From: Mesorhizobium zhangyense
GTDB taxonomy: Bacteria > Pseudomonadota > Alphaproteobacteria > Rhizobiales > Rhizobiaceae
NCBI RefSeq assembly: GCF_011045115.1
Contig: NZ_JAAKZG010000011.1
Location: forward strand, 124,001-188,000
DNA: 64,000 nt
Direction of reading: 5' to 3'
Below the pieces are notes generated by a model, which searched no databases, was not told the DNA's origin, and was given only the letters and a program-made list of their open reading frames with translations. The position numbers and the translations under genes were made by a program. Position 1 is the first letter of the stretch; every line of letters begins with the position of its first letter. Shown here piece by piece: positions 9,256-18,912 of this stretch.

Positions 9256-9756
9256 TCACTCTCCCGAAACGATGCGGCGGACCGGAGCGTCCTTGGCCCT
9301 GCCGACGATCCGCGCCGGAACGCCGGCGACGATCGCGTAGTCCGGAACGTCCTTGGTGACGACGGAGCCGGCGCCGATGAGCGCGCCCCTGCCGATGATC
9401 ACGCCTGCGAGGATGGTGGCGTTGCTTCCGATCGAGGCATGTTGCCTGACCAGCGTGGGGATGACGGTCCAGTCTTCGTCGGTCTGGAGGCCGCCGTCGG
9501 TGGTCACGGCGCGTGGATGAAGGTCGTTGGTGAACATGACACCGTGGCCGACGAACACGCCGTCTTCCAGCGTCACCCCTTCACAGATGAAAGTGTGGCT
9601 CGAAATCTTGCAGTTCTGGCCGATCGTGGCATTTCGCTGGATCTCGACGAATGTGCCGATGCGCGAACCCGCGCCGACATGGCAGCCATATAGATTGACC
9701 AGATCCGGGTGATGGATGACCACACCTTCGTCCAGAGTGACATCGGAAGAAATCAT
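9256..9756 (-). CDS. WbpD-like hexapeptide N-acetyltransferase
   Basis: 166 residues composed almost wholly of hexapeptide repeats: [42 protein letters not shown] and [32 protein letters not shown]. The [14 protein letters not shown] segment with its Asn-Asp is typical of WbpD/WlbB, which acetylates the 3-amino group of UDP-GlcNAc3NA using acetyl-CoA. The ATG at 9756 is preceded by AGGGA. A GTG 39 bases further upstream would add a non-conserved tail and is not favoured. It is the promoter-proximal gene of the minus-strand operon, one base away from the Gfo/Idh gene. Confidence 0.87.
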   Translation of the reverse strand: MISSDVTLDEGVVIHHPDLVNLYGCHVGAGSRIGTFVEIQRNATIGQNCKISSHTFICEGVTLEDGVFVGHGVMFTNDLHPRAVTTDGGLQTDEDWTVIPTLVRQHASIGSNATILAGVIIGRGALIGAGSVVTKDVPDYAIVAGVPARIVGRAKDAPVRRIVSGE

Positions 9757-10312
9757 TCCGTCAGTTTCCCTGTTTCCTGAGCCGCTGCCCCGCACACTGC
9801 GCGATGCGCCGGCTGGATATGGAAACAGAGGAGCAATCCGTGCCCGTCATGCCGATCCCCGCCGTTCACTTGCCAGAGTTTTGAAGAAGCGCTGAAAGTA
9901 AATCCGTCCGATAACCAGATTTCTTTTCAGGATCGGAGTAAAGGAAAGAAAACGCAGTACATTCCCGTCCGAAAGGCTTAGGTGGCATAGACCGAGTGGC
10001 AGGGTCTTGTTACCCGCTATTTGCGCAGCAGACGGGATTTGCGGGCTTGCGCGGCACCAGGCTCCGGGCGATGCGCATCAGCTAAGCGATAGTAAGCCAT
10101 TCGAGCACTGGAAGGTGCGGGGAATAGTACCCGGCCTAATCCTTAGGGCTTATGGAGTGACCGGGCCATCCTCCGGAGAAATCAGGGATAGAAACGGGAC
10201 CTACTCGTAAGCCTAAAGTTCGGAGCCGACGGAAACCTCTATAGTTCGGTCAAACTCGCCAGCGAGTCCATGCGGGACGCGTGGCCGTTGATCAAGCGCG
10301 GAGGTAGACAGG
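9757..10312. other. Intergenic region between divergent polysaccharide operons
   Basis: 556 bases between the minus-strand amino-sugar operon and the plus-strand GT pair. It must hold promoters for both directions. Reading frames here (for example 10007-10210) are short, lack a convincing ribosome site and look non-coding. No clear operator, terminator or RNA gene could be identified. Confidence 0.5.
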
Positions 10313-11530
10313 GTGCAAGTCGGGGAACGGATTTTCGAACAGATACAGGAACCGGACGCAAGGCCGAAGCTGATGATCGCCACGCGGGTGTTCGGCGCCA
10401 GCGGCCAGCCCTGGATGTGGCGGCAGGTGGTCGGGTTTCAGGGCTTTCGCAAGGAACTGCTTTGCTGGGAACGGCAGAACGCCGGCACCCAACCGACGAA
10501 CGACGTTCGCGAGCACGTGCTGCCGGGCAAGCTTGCGCCCTACCACAATGACGGGCGCTGGCTCTATCGCTCCCGGGCGATCTTCAACGGCAGCTTCTAT
10601 GCGGCGATCGGCGAGGAGCGCACGCGCCTGAAAGAGCTGTTCGACAAGGATCGGCCAGACGTCATCCTTTGCAACTTCGGCGACATCGCCATGCGCCTGC
10701 TGCCGACTGCGCGCGAGGCCGGAATTCCGCTGATCGCCTATTTCCACGGCGATTTTTCCTTCATCCGCAACAGGTGGTACCGCTGGAGCCTCTATCGCTG
10801 CCTGCATGATTTCGCAGCGATCGTCGTGGTGACAGACGCAGAACGGCAATGGCTGCGCGAACACGGCGCGCCGGAAGACAAGATCCATTACATTCCCTGC
10901 GGCGCGCCGACGGATGTGTTCCGGCCGGTGCCCGAGCGCAGCGACGATCTGGTGCGGTTCATCATGGTTTCACGGCTGTCCGAGGAAAAAGGCTGCGATA
11001 TCTCGATAAGAGCCTTTTCCGAGGTCGCCAAGGTGAACCCGAAGGTCCGGCTCGGCATTTTCGGCGACGGGGTCGAGCGTGAAAATCTTGGGGAACTCGT
11101 CAAGAGACTTGGGCTGGTCGACAAGGTGACATTCCATGGCTTCATCGACGAGTTGAGCCTCGCGAAGAAACTGCCTTTGCACGACATCTTCATCCAGCAT
11201 TCGCGCATAAAGGAAGGTTCGCCGGTATCGATCGTCGAAGCCATGTCCTGCGCCCTACCGGTGGTCGCAACGACGATCGGTGGCATCACCGACCAGATCG
11301 CCACCGGGCAGAACGGTTATCTGGTTTCGGAAGGTGACATCGAGGGCATGATCGCCGCGATGCAGCGGCTTGCAGCAGATCCGGTGCTGCGCAAGCAGCT
11401 CGGCGCCGTCGGCCGGGAGCGCGCCGTGGCCTGTCATGACGCTGCCAAGCAGACGCGACGGCTCGGCGAACTGGTCATGGATGTCACACGAATGAGCAGC
11501 ATGAAGCTACAGGGCGCACTGGCCTCATGA
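10313..11530 (+). CDS. Glycosyltransferase family 4 (GT-B)
   Basis: 405 residues from a GTG start, with an alternative in-frame ATG at 10373 (MIATRVFGASGQPWMW). The C-terminal half has the GT4 signatures VSRLSEEKGCDISIRAF, IFGDGVERENL and the E-x7-E motif EGSPVSIVEAMSCALPVVAT. The N-terminal half is an acceptor-binding Rossmann domain with FHGDFS. It is a retaining, cytoplasmic or membrane-peripheral glycosyltransferase that adds one sugar to the growing lipid-linked unit. It overlaps the next GT2 gene by 4 bases (ATGA). Donor and acceptor cannot be inferred. Confidence 0.87.
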   Translation: MQVGERIFEQIQEPDARPKLMIATRVFGASGQPWMWRQVVGFQGFRKELLCWERQNAGTQPTNDVREHVLPGKLAPYHNDGRWLYRSRAIFNGSFYAAIGEERTRLKELFDKDRPDVILCNFGDIAMRLLPTAREAGIPLIAYFHGDFSFIRNRWYRWSLYRCLHDFAAIVVVTDAERQWLREHGAPEDKIHYIPCGAPTDVFRPVPERSDDLVRFIMVSRLSEEKGCDISIRAFSEVAKVNPKVRLGIFGDGVERENLGELVKRLGLVDKVTFHGFIDELSLAKKLPLHDIFIQHSRIKEGSPVSIVEAMSCALPVVATTIGGITDQIATGQNGYLVSEGDIEGMIAAMQRLAADPVLRKQLGAVGRERAVACHDAAKQTRRLGELVMDVTRMSSMKLQGALAS

Positions 11531-12564
11531 CGACCGTTCAGATCATCGTGCCGTGCTATAATTACGGCCGCTACCTGCGGGCATGCGTAAACAGCGCGCT
11601 ATCGCAGGAAAATGTCGATGTGAAGGTTCTGATCATCGACGATTGTTCGTCCGACGATACACTGGATATGTGCAGGCAGCTGTCGTCCGAAGATCACCGC
11701 GTGGACTATATCCACCACGCGGTAAACAAGGGTCATATCGCGACCTATAATGAGGGTCTGGCACTTGCCGACAGCGACTATCTCGTTCTTTTGTCGGCGG
11801 ACGATCTGCTGACCCCGGGCTGCCTGTCGCGGGCGACGGCCCTGATGAACTATCATCCTTCGGTCGGGCTGACCTACGGCTATCCCATACCGGTCTACGA
11901 CGCGACGCTTCCGCTGGCGAGAACTGAGGACACCGGCTGGACGATCTGGAGCGGCGGCGACTGGATCGAGCGCATGTGCCGGGCCGGAAAGAACTTCATC
12001 TGCTGTCCGGAGGTGGTGATACGCACGAGCATCCAGCATCGGCTGGGTGGGTACAAGGCATCACTTCCCCATTCGGCAGACATGGAAATGTGGCTGCGCG
12101 CAGCCGCCATCTCGGATATCGGCCGCATCAATGGCGCCGACCAGGCCTATTACCGCGTTCACAACGCAAACATGCATCGGACGGTACATGCCGGCTTCCT
12201 GTATGATCTGCGGGCGCGCCGCGATGCCATTCTGTCGGCTTTCGAAAACGAGGCCGGAGCCTTGCCGGATGCGGCTGCGATGCAGGACACTGCGCGGCGG
12301 ACGCTTGCGCTGACTGCGCTTCGCTATGCCTGCCAGATCATCGATTCCGGTAGAGCGGAGAATGAGCCGGTCGACCTCTACCGCGAATTCGCACTCGATC
12401 TCTATCCGGCGGCAGCGAACACCAGGCAGTGGCAAGGCCTGGAGCGCAGGCGCAATGGCGTCGATGGTGCGATCTCGACCGTGATGGCGCGCGGTCACGC
12501 GCAACTGCGCGAGATCGCCGACAAATATGCGTGGCGTCGCTGGTGGCAAACGGGGCTGTATTGA
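11527..12564 (+). CDS. Glycosyltransferase family 2 (GT-A)
   Basis: 345 residues. The N-terminal GT-A domain begins VQIIVPCYNYGRYLRACVNSAL. Nucleotide-binding acidic residues lie in IIDDCSSDDTLDMC, and a metal-binding-type LLSADDLLTPGCL replaces a strict DxD. It is an inverring-type polysaccharide glycosyltransferase, coupled to the preceding GT4 by an ATGA overlap. The C-terminal 100 residues are helical and unassigned. It is followed by a convergent GT gene 50 bases away. Confidence 0.87.
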   Translation: MTTVQIIVPCYNYGRYLRACVNSALSQENVDVKVLIIDDCSSDDTLDMCRQLSSEDHRVDYIHHAVNKGHIATYNEGLALADSDYLVLLSADDLLTPGCLSRATALMNYHPSVGLTYGYPIPVYDATLPLARTEDTGWTIWSGGDWIERMCRAGKNFICCPEVVIRTSIQHRLGGYKASLPHSADMEMWLRAAAISDIGRINGADQAYYRVHNANMHRTVHAGFLYDLRARRDAILSAFENEAGALPDAAAMQDTARRTLALTALRYACQIIDSGRAENEPVDLYREFALDLYPAAANTRQWQGLERRRNGVDGAISTVMARGHAQLREIADKYAWRRWWQTGLY

Positions 12565-12614
12565 TCGAGTTGCCAAACCGCTAACGCAGGCAGCCGGCTT
12601 TTGGGCGCGCAGCG

Positions 12615-13700
12615 TTAAACGCGTTCCACCGCCGCGTTGTGATGCAGAAGCTCGGAATAGATGCTGGTCACGTCTTCGCGCTCGCGCGCCGGCGAATATT
12701 CGGACAGGACGAAGCGGGACGCTTCAAGCCCGCGCTCGCGGCACCAGCCGGGCTCTTGGCGCTCCGCGATAATGGCTTTCTCCACCGCGCTGGCGAAACC
12801 AAGTATGTCGCCGGACTCGATCGGCGCGCTGAACTCGGCGCGAAAGAATTCCCGGCCGGCAAAACCATGATTGCCGATGACGTAGTTCCCGCATGCCATC
12901 GCCTCCGCCGGAGGCAGGCCGAACCCTTCCTGGTGGGTAAAGGCAAGGAAGATGCGTGTGGCTCGCAGGCGGTCCGCGACCTGCGAATGTGTCAGCCTGT
13001 CCAGCGGCACGATCTCCCAGCCGTCGAGGATGCCGCGCGCCTCCAGCATCTCCAGAACCTGCCGCGCATCTTCCCGCCCGCGCCGGGGCATATAGGCTAT
13101 GCGCTGCCCGGACGGTTCGCTGCCCGGATGGAACAATGCCGGATCGATGCCTAGATGGACGCGCCGTATCAGCGTTTCGCCGAATGCCCAGCCGAGCATC
13201 TCCTGATTGTGCCGCGAGACAGTGATGATGCCTGCAAGGCCCGGATTGGCCGCGTAGAGACGTGCGACCTGATGGACCGGGCGCTTCCAGGTCAGATGGC
13301 TGTTCTGGTTGAAGATGACGTGGCGCGTGCCCCGTGGCAGCTGAAGCAGAAGGTCGATGTCGACTTCGGGAACAACGAGCAGGTCACCGCCGCACACTGC
13401 AGCGCTGGCGATATCCGTTACCCTGGTCTCGTGCTCGAACCATTCGCAGCGGAAGCCGGGGCGATGGTGAAGGACAAAGGCGCGAATTCCGGCCGCGTTC
13501 AGAATGTCGACGTGCCGGTATATGACGCGTATGCCGCCCGAGGGTTCGGGATGGTCCGGCGTCAGGAAATAGACCGCAGGCGTGGAGGTCTTCTTGTCAC
13601 TGACCTGAATCTCCAGTCGGCGCCTGCGCCGGCGATCCTTCGCCTCGCTCATCCTTCGAAACAGGGATCGCGCCAGATTTTCCGCAGACACCAAGGTCAT
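12615..13700 (-). CDS. Glycosyltransferase family 4 (GT-B)
   Basis: 361 residues. The N-terminal Arg-rich segment (KDRRRRRRLEIQ, near residues 20-32) may hold the protein to the membrane. It is followed by AVYFLTPDHPEPSGGIRVIY, the glycine-rich acceptor loop, and a C-terminal donor domain with the E-x7-E motif EGFGLPPAEAMACGNYVIG. It is a single-gene unit on the minus strand, convergent with the GT2 gene and divergent from the Wzy-like gene. An internal Met at residue 17 is a possible alternative start. Confidence 0.83.
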   Translation of the reverse strand: MTLVSAENLARSLFRRMSEAKDRRRRRRLEIQVSDKKTSTPAVYFLTPDHPEPSGGIRVIYRHVDILNAAGIRAFVLHHRPGFRCEWFEHETRVTDIASAAVCGGDLLVVPEVDIDLLLQLPRGTRHVIFNQNSHLTWKRPVHQVARLYAANPGLAGIITVSRHNQEMLGWAFGETLIRRVHLGIDPALFHPGSEPSGQRIAYMPRRGREDARQVLEMLEARGILDGWEIVPLDRLTHSQVADRLRATRIFLAFTHQEGFGLPPAEAMACGNYVIGNHGFAGREFFRAEFSAPIESGDILGFASAVEKAIIAERQEPGWCRERGLEASRFVLSEYSPAREREDVTSIYSELLHHNAAVERV

Positions 13701-13936
13701 TCTTCAGCTCACCGCTTGCCTGGTCATGCTGCCGGAGCTTCGTGATGGCCTAAGCTTGGAGTATCCCCGACCTGTGGGAAAAGAGTTCCACGATGTCCGG
13801 TGCAAAGCAATTCCACCTTTTATACATCAAAGTAACTACTCACCTGACCCGGATATTTACTGCTACCCAAGTTGCAGGAGCGTAAATTCGGATCTGCTGC
13901 AAAGATTATCTGCGAGCGGCCGACATTGGAACGCGG

Positions 13937-15403
13937 GTGAACCGGGCAACCAAAATGGTGGATGGAACCTTCGGCGCGGTGTCCGACCACGCCGGCGAAG
14001 TCAGGCAAGGCCGGCAATCCGGAGCGGGCAGGCTTTCGGCCCGGGCCGAACAGTCCGGGCGTGAAAAGTCTACGCACCGCGGCCTGCCATGGCCCGTCTT
14101 CCTCTTCATGGCGGGATTGCTCATTCCCTGGATCATCACCATCGGTCCGATCCGGATGTCGCTCTATCGCTTCATTCTTCTTGCCTTCCTTTTACCCTGC
14201 CTGATCGGCTGGATAAGCGGCAAAGCGGGGCGTATCCGGGTCGCCGATATTTCCTTCATCCTGTACTGCTTCTGGTGCTTTCTCGCGATCGGGATGATCC
14301 ACGGCTTCGACTATGCCTTTCAGCCATCCGGCATGATCTTCATCGAGACGGTTGGCGCCTATATGCTGGCCCGGTGCTTCATCCGCGACGCCGATGATTT
14401 CTACAACATGGTGCGCATGCTACTGCGGCTCGTGACCCTGCTCCTGCCTTTCGCGGTCTTCGAAGCGATCACCGGGCGCAATATATTGCTGTCGGTTTTT
14501 GCTGCAGTCTATCCGACATTCCCGGACAACTTCGTTGATCCCCGCTGGGGCATGCGGCGCGTCCAGAGCGTCTTCGAACATCCGATATTGTACGGCGTGG
14601 TCTGTGCCAGCGCGCTGGCTTTCACGCATATGGTGCTTGGCTACGGGAAGAGTTTTGTGGGCCGCTGGCGCGGCACGGGCATCGTCATAGCAGCGACTTT
14701 CTTTTCACTGTCCGCTGGCCCTATGACGGCGCTGGCCAGCCAGGGCATGCTGCTCGGCTGGAACTGGGTATTCAGAAACATAGAGGCGCGCTGGAAGATC
14801 CTGTGCGCCTTCGGGTTCCTGGCTGCGATGTCGATAGAACTCCTGTCCAACCGTTCCGTGCCGGTCGTGTTCATGTCGTATTTTTCGTTCGACGAATCCT
14901 CGGCCTATGTCCGCGCCGAAATATATCGATACGGTTCCGCATCGATCATGAACCATCCGCTTTTCGGTGTTGGTTTCGGCTATTGGGAGCGTCCGTCATG
15001 GATGAGCCCCAGCATCGACATGTTCTGGATCATCGACGGCGTCCGCCACGGGCTGCCGGCGGAGCTGTTCATGGCGCTGGGCTTCTTTGCGGTCTATCTG
15101 CCCGTGGCGTTCAGATCGGGGCTCGACGAGAGAACGCAGGCTTACAAGACCGCATTCGTGATCGCGATGACTGGTTTCTTCCTGGTCGGGTGGACGGTCT
15201 ACTTCTGGAACGCGACCTACGTCATCTTCATCTTCCTGATCGGCAGCGGCGTATGGATACTGGATGTGGAGACGGATGCCGTGGCGGCGGCCCCACGCGA
15301 TAGATCGCGCGGTGAAACGGCCGGCAATGATCGTCGAAATGGGCGTGTGGCGGGACGAGGCAAGCAGCCAGTCGCGGAAGGTCGCAAACGTCCATACGCC
15401 TAA
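13937..15403 (+). CDS. Polytopic membrane protein, probable Wzy-type polysaccharide polymerase
   Basis: 488 residues. A hydrophilic N-terminus of about 50 residues precedes roughly ten hydrophobic segments, including VFLFMAGLLIPWIITI and FILLAFLLPCLIGWI. A long soluble loop around residues 330-375 contains NHPLFGVGFGYWERPSWM. The NHPLFGVGFG motif is typical of O-antigen ligase/polymerase (Wzy/WaaL) family proteins, which join repeat units in the periplasm. The charged tail of about 45 residues is low-complexity. The start is GTG at 13937; the N-terminus is poorly conserved in appearance, so a downstream start is possible. Polymerase rather than ligase is inferred from the Wzx-dependent context. 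Confidence 0.75.
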   Translation: MNRATKMVDGTFGAVSDHAGEVRQGRQSGAGRLSARAEQSGREKSTHRGLPWPVFLFMAGLLIPWIITIGPIRMSLYRFILLAFLLPCLIGWISGKAGRIRVADISFILYCFWCFLAIGMIHGFDYAFQPSGMIFIETVGAYMLARCFIRDADDFYNMVRMLLRLVTLLLPFAVFEAITGRNILLSVFAAVYPTFPDNFVDPRWGMRRVQSVFEHPILYGVVCASALAFTHMVLGYGKSFVGRWRGTGIVIAATFFSLSAGPMTALASQGMLLGWNWVFRNIEARWKILCAFGFLAAMSIELLSNRSVPVVFMSYFSFDESSAYVRAEIYRYGSASIMNHPLFGVGFGYWERPSWMSPSIDMFWIIDGVRHGLPAELFMALGFFAVYLPVAFRSGLDERTQAYKTAFVIAMTGFFLVGWTVYFWNATYVIFIFLIGSGVWILDVETDAVAAAPRDRSRGETAGNDRRNGRVAGRGKQPVAEGRKRPYA

Positions 15404-15494
15404 TTGCCGACCGATCTAAATCTATAGATGCCAGCCTACTTTCTGGCCGCTCGTGTATGCCTCAGGTAGCTTCGTAGCGGAGACTCCGCAATCG

Positions 15495-16739
15495 ATGAAG
15501 AGTTCGTTCAGCCAATCCTCGGGGGTGCGGTTCATGACTGCCATTATGGAATCCCGCAGGTTCGTCGCCGACCACAGTGCGGTCGTCGAAGAGAAGGTAA
15601 CGGTTGCGACCACGCTGGAAGAGGTCGAAGCGCTCCGGGATGTCTGGAAGTCGCTTCACGTCGACGACATCGATTCAGACATCGACTACTACATGACCGT
15701 GGTGCGCCATGCCGATCAGGTCATCCGACCGCATGTGGTTCATATCCGCCAGGACGGAGGGGCCGACCTGCTGGCGGTTGCCCGGCTTGAAAACCTGCCC
15801 GTGCCTTTCCGGTTCGGATACCGGCGGCTTGGTTCCGCCACCTTGCGTGCGATCGTGGTGACCTTTGGCGGCATACTGGGTGCAAGGAACAAATACGAGG
15901 AAGAAATCGTCCTGCGGCACCTGAAGAAGGATCTCGACAAGGGTGTCGCCGACCTCATCCTGATGCGCAATGTCGATGTCGACAGCACACTCTACGCGAC
16001 CGCCCTTGTAGCAACGGGCTGGGCGCAGCGGGCACATGCGCAGCCCGTTTCCCGCCGCTGGATGGCGGTGATACCGGATTCGATGACGCGTTTCCTCGAG
16101 ACGCGTTCGGCCAAGACGCGAGGCAATCTGCGCCGGCATGACAATCAGCTCCGAATGGAATTCGCAGGCCGGTTGGAGCTTCGGCATCTGGATCGTCCGG
16201 AAGATGCGGCCGATCTGTATCGCGACATGGAAGCTGTCGCCGCGAAAACCTATCAGCGCGGTCTCGGCGTGGGGTTTTCCGGCACACCGATGCAGTGTGC
16301 GCTGATCAAGCTCGGGCTCGACCGTGGCTGGTACCGAACCTGGATGCTCTATATCGACGAGCGCCCCGTCGCCTTCTGGAGCGGCTTTGGCTATGGCGGC
16401 ACTTTCCAGATCGGCACGCCCGGCTTCGATCCCGATATGAGCAAACTCTCCATCGGGCGCTTCACAATGCTGCGAATGCTCGAGGATCTGTGCGCCGATC
16501 CCGCTATTTCGGAACTCGATTTCGGTCACGGCGAAGCCGATTACAAATCCTCCTTCGGGCGGGCTGTTCGCTCCGAAAGCGAGGTCATGCTTGCCGCGTC
16601 GCGGCCATGGCCGACGCTGGTGATGCTTGCCGTATCGTCACTGTCCTTTGCCAACAATCTGGTTCGCCGGCTTGTCGAGAATTCCGAATGGGGCCGCCGC
16701 CTGAAGGCAGGATGGCGCCGTCGCATGGCCAGCAGGTAA
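15495..16739 (+). CDS. CelD/FemAB-like GNAT-fold acyltransferase
   Basis: About 414 residues. The region AVIPDSMTRFLETRSAKTRGNLRRHDNQL, then a 100-residue segment with LYIDERPVAFWSGFGYGGTF and a C-terminal ELDFGHGEADYKSSFG, fits the Acetyltransf_6 (CelD/BcsL, FemAB-related) family common in exopolysaccharide loci. Such proteins are thought to transfer an acyl or aminoacyl group to a cell-surface polymer or precursor. Starts at 15495 (GGAG upstream) and 15534 are both plausible. The next GT4 gene begins 2 bases after its stop, so the two are co-transcribed. The real substrate is unknown. Confidence 0.8.
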   Translation: MKSSFSQSSGVRFMTAIMESRRFVADHSAVVEEKVTVATTLEEVEALRDVWKSLHVDDIDSDIDYYMTVVRHADQVIRPHVVHIRQDGGADLLAVARLENLPVPFRFGYRRLGSATLRAIVVTFGGILGARNKYEEEIVLRHLKKDLDKGVADLILMRNVDVDSTLYATALVATGWAQRAHAQPVSRRWMAVIPDSMTRFLETRSAKTRGNLRRHDNQLRMEFAGRLELRHLDRPEDAADLYRDMEAVAAKTYQRGLGVGFSGTPMQCALIKLGLDRGWYRTWMLYIDERPVAFWSGFGYGGTFQIGTPGFDPDMSKLSIGRFTMLRMLEDLCADPAISELDFGHGEADYKSSFGRAVRSESEVMLAASRPWPTLVMLAVSSLSFANNLVRRLVENSEWGRRLKAGWRRRMASR

Positions 16740-16741
16740 CC

Positions 16742-17959
16742 ATGGCCAGGCTTCTGCTCGTAGCACCGACCTGCAACGGCGAGGATGTCGGTGAGGCGTG
16801 GGTCGCCTTTCAATGGGCACGGCGTCTCGGCGAGCGGCATGATGTGACCTTGCTGACCTATCACAAGCGAGGGGCCCGGCCCGCAGCGCAGCAGCTTCCG
16901 GGCATGAAGGTCGTGGAATGGACCGAGCCGCCGCTGCTTGGCCGCGCCGAACGGCTGAACAGCATGCTGAAGCCCGGCTACGTTCCGTTCTATTTCCGCG
17001 CCAGAAAATGGATACGACAGGCAATTGCCGAGGGGCAGCGTTTCGATCTCGTGCACCAGCCCGTGCCGGTCGCCATGCGCTATCCTTCGCCTGCGGCCGG
17101 TCTTGGCATCCCGTTCGTGATAGGGCCCGTGGGTGGCGGTCTGTCGTCTCCAGATGGCTTTGCCGGCGATGAAGGCTCCGCGCCGTGGTTCATGGCGCTG
17201 CGAGGGCTCGATCGGTACCGGCAACAGTGGGACCCGCTTTTACGCAAGACCTTCAGGACCGCGGACTGCGTGTTCGGAATAGCCGCCTATGTGAAGGAGC
17301 AGCTGGCCGCAATCCCGCTGCGCCGGTTCGAGGTCCTGAGCGAAACAGGTCTGGACGAAATTCCTGCGCCCATAGATCGCAGTGGGCGATCCGAAACAAT
17401 CCGGCTGCTTTACGTCGGACGCCTCGTGCGGACGAAAGGCGCTCGCGACATCATACGCGCCATGGGCATGCTGCGAGATGTTTCGGTCCGGCTCGACATC
17501 GTCGGCGAAGGTCCGGAACGCGCGGAGTGCGAAGCGCTCATCGCCAGCCTAGATCTTGGCGACCGCGTCGCGCTTTATGGATGGCGTTCCAAGGCCGAGG
17601 TCGCGGAATTCTACAAGCAGGCCGACGTCTTCGTCTTTCCGAGCTATCGCGAACCCGGTGGCAACGTGGCGCTGGAGGCGATGGGTTATTCGCTGCCGCT
17701 TATCGTCGTTGATCGCGGCGGACCGGGAAGTGCGACAACGGACGCCTGCGCCATAAAGCTTTCGGTCACCACGCCGGAAGCGCTCGCGATCGATATCGCG
17801 GCTGCGATCCGAAGGCTGGCGACCAATCCGGCACTGCGGCGCAGGATGGGCGAGGCAGCCCATGCGCATGTCAGGAAAAGCGCCTTGTGGAGCGCCAAGC
17901 TCGATCGTGTGGACAGCATCTATGCGCAACTCATCAGCGCCCGTCGCAAGGACGCGTGA
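16742..17959 (+). CDS. Glycosyltransferase family 4 (GT-B)
   Basis: 405 residues. N-terminus MARLLLVAPTCNGEDVGEAW, then VIGPVGGGLSSPDGF, a glycine-rich acceptor loop. The donor domain has LLYVGRLVRTKGARDIIRAM, IVGEGPERAECEALI and the E-x7-E motif in REPGGNVALEAMGYSLP. The same frame is open upstream through the previous gene, but the ATG at 16742 follows the preceding stop by 2 bases and gives the canonical GT4 N-terminus. It is convergent with the minus-strand GT2 gene 23 bases downstream. Confidence 0.87.
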   Translation: MARLLLVAPTCNGEDVGEAWVAFQWARRLGERHDVTLLTYHKRGARPAAQQLPGMKVVEWTEPPLLGRAERLNSMLKPGYVPFYFRARKWIRQAIAEGQRFDLVHQPVPVAMRYPSPAAGLGIPFVIGPVGGGLSSPDGFAGDEGSAPWFMALRGLDRYRQQWDPLLRKTFRTADCVFGIAAYVKEQLAAIPLRRFEVLSETGLDEIPAPIDRSGRSETIRLLYVGRLVRTKGARDIIRAMGMLRDVSVRLDIVGEGPERAECEALIASLDLGDRVALYGWRSKAEVAEFYKQADVFVFPSYREPGGNVALEAMGYSLPLIVVDRGGPGSATTDACAIKLSVTTPEALAIDIAAAIRRLATNPALRRRMGEAAHAHVRKSALWSAKLDRVDSIYAQLISARRKDA

Positions 17960-17982
17960 TCGTCCAGCCACCGGCACTGTCT

Positions 17983-18912
17983 CTATAAGGTGAGTGCGGC
18001 ACGCAGCGCTGCGCGATGCCCCGGTCCGAATGTGAATCGCATGGTCTCGCCGACGACTATGCTCAGCCGGAACAAGGCCGTGGAAAGACGCCCGTGATGA
18101 CGGCGATAATAGCGAATCCGGTTTTTCGTCATCAGCGCCGAAAGGAACGGATTGTCGTGATATTCGCCGCCGATATGAACGACCTGCGCCTGAGGATGGT
18201 ACACCACTGACAGGCCGCTTCGGCGAACCCTCTCGAGATAATCGACTTCTTCGCTGTAGAGGAAGAATGACTCGTCCCATTCACCGGCGACTCGACGGGC
18301 TCGGGCTCCAACAAGCAGGGCGGCACCCGTCGCCCATTCGACGACGCCACCGCGATCGTAAATCGCCGGATCATCGACGATCTCGCCTGCGCCTATCCGC
18401 GCCGCGATCGTCGTTCCCAGCAAGGCGTCCGACCATGCCGTCGTCATCGACGGTTCGCGCCGAAGGGACAAAGCGGTCGTCCCGTCCTCATGGAGGATCT
18501 GCGGCACGACTATGCCCGCCGTGGGGTCCGACAGTCTTTTGCTGAGCAGACGCACGGAACCCGGCAGAAGCCGAACATCGGGATTGAGGATCAGGACGTC
18601 CAGGTCGGATCCGACTATAGCCGTCGCGGCGTTGATGCCGGCAGCGTATCCGGCGTTGCGGCCCATCCTGATCACTCTCGGATGGGTCGGATGGGCTAGC
18701 GCAATATCGACCGACGCGTCGTGAGAATCATTGTCGACGATGATGATCTCGTGACGGCTGATCCCGGCCAGTCCTTCCGGGATCGAGTCGAGCAGACCGG
18801 GCAAGACCTTGGCGCTGTTGTAGGTGACGACCACCACGGCAACGCCAGCCGTGTCACTAACGCCGGCAGGCGCAAGGATCGATGCAGGTTCAGTCGGTCC
18901 ATCCATTTGCAT
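17983..18912 (-). CDS. Glycosyltransferase family 2, rhamnosyltransferase-like
   Basis: 309 residues. The GT-A domain begins VAVVVVTYNSAKVLPGLLDSI. IIVDNDSHDASV and NAGYAAGINAA are followed by VLILNPDVRLLPGS (N-P-D in place of DxD) and WDESFFLYSEEVDYLERVRRSG. This pattern is typical of the WbbL/RfbF-type rhamnosyltransferases. A rhamnosyl role would fit the rfb genes at the left end, but that is inference. A possible small gene abuts it upstream (TGA then ATG). Confidence 0.85.
   Translation of the reverse strand: MQMDGPTEPASILAPAGVSDTAGVAVVVVTYNSAKVLPGLLDSIPEGLAGISRHEIIIVDNDSHDASVDIALAHPTHPRVIRMGRNAGYAAGINAATAIVGSDLDVLILNPDVRLLPGSVRLLSKRLSDPTAGIVVPQILHEDGTTALSLRREPSMTTAWSDALLGTTIAARIGAGEIVDDPAIYDRGGVVEWATGAALLVGARARRVAGEWDESFFLYSEEVDYLERVRRSGLSVVYHPQAQVVHIGGEYHDNPFLSALMTKNRIRYYRRHHGRLSTALFRLSIVVGETMRFTFGPGHRAALRAALTL

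Noticed and set aside
10007-10210. 67-codon frame in the 9757-10312 intergenic region
   Set aside because: No ribosome site, no protein-like features and position within a divergent promoter region.
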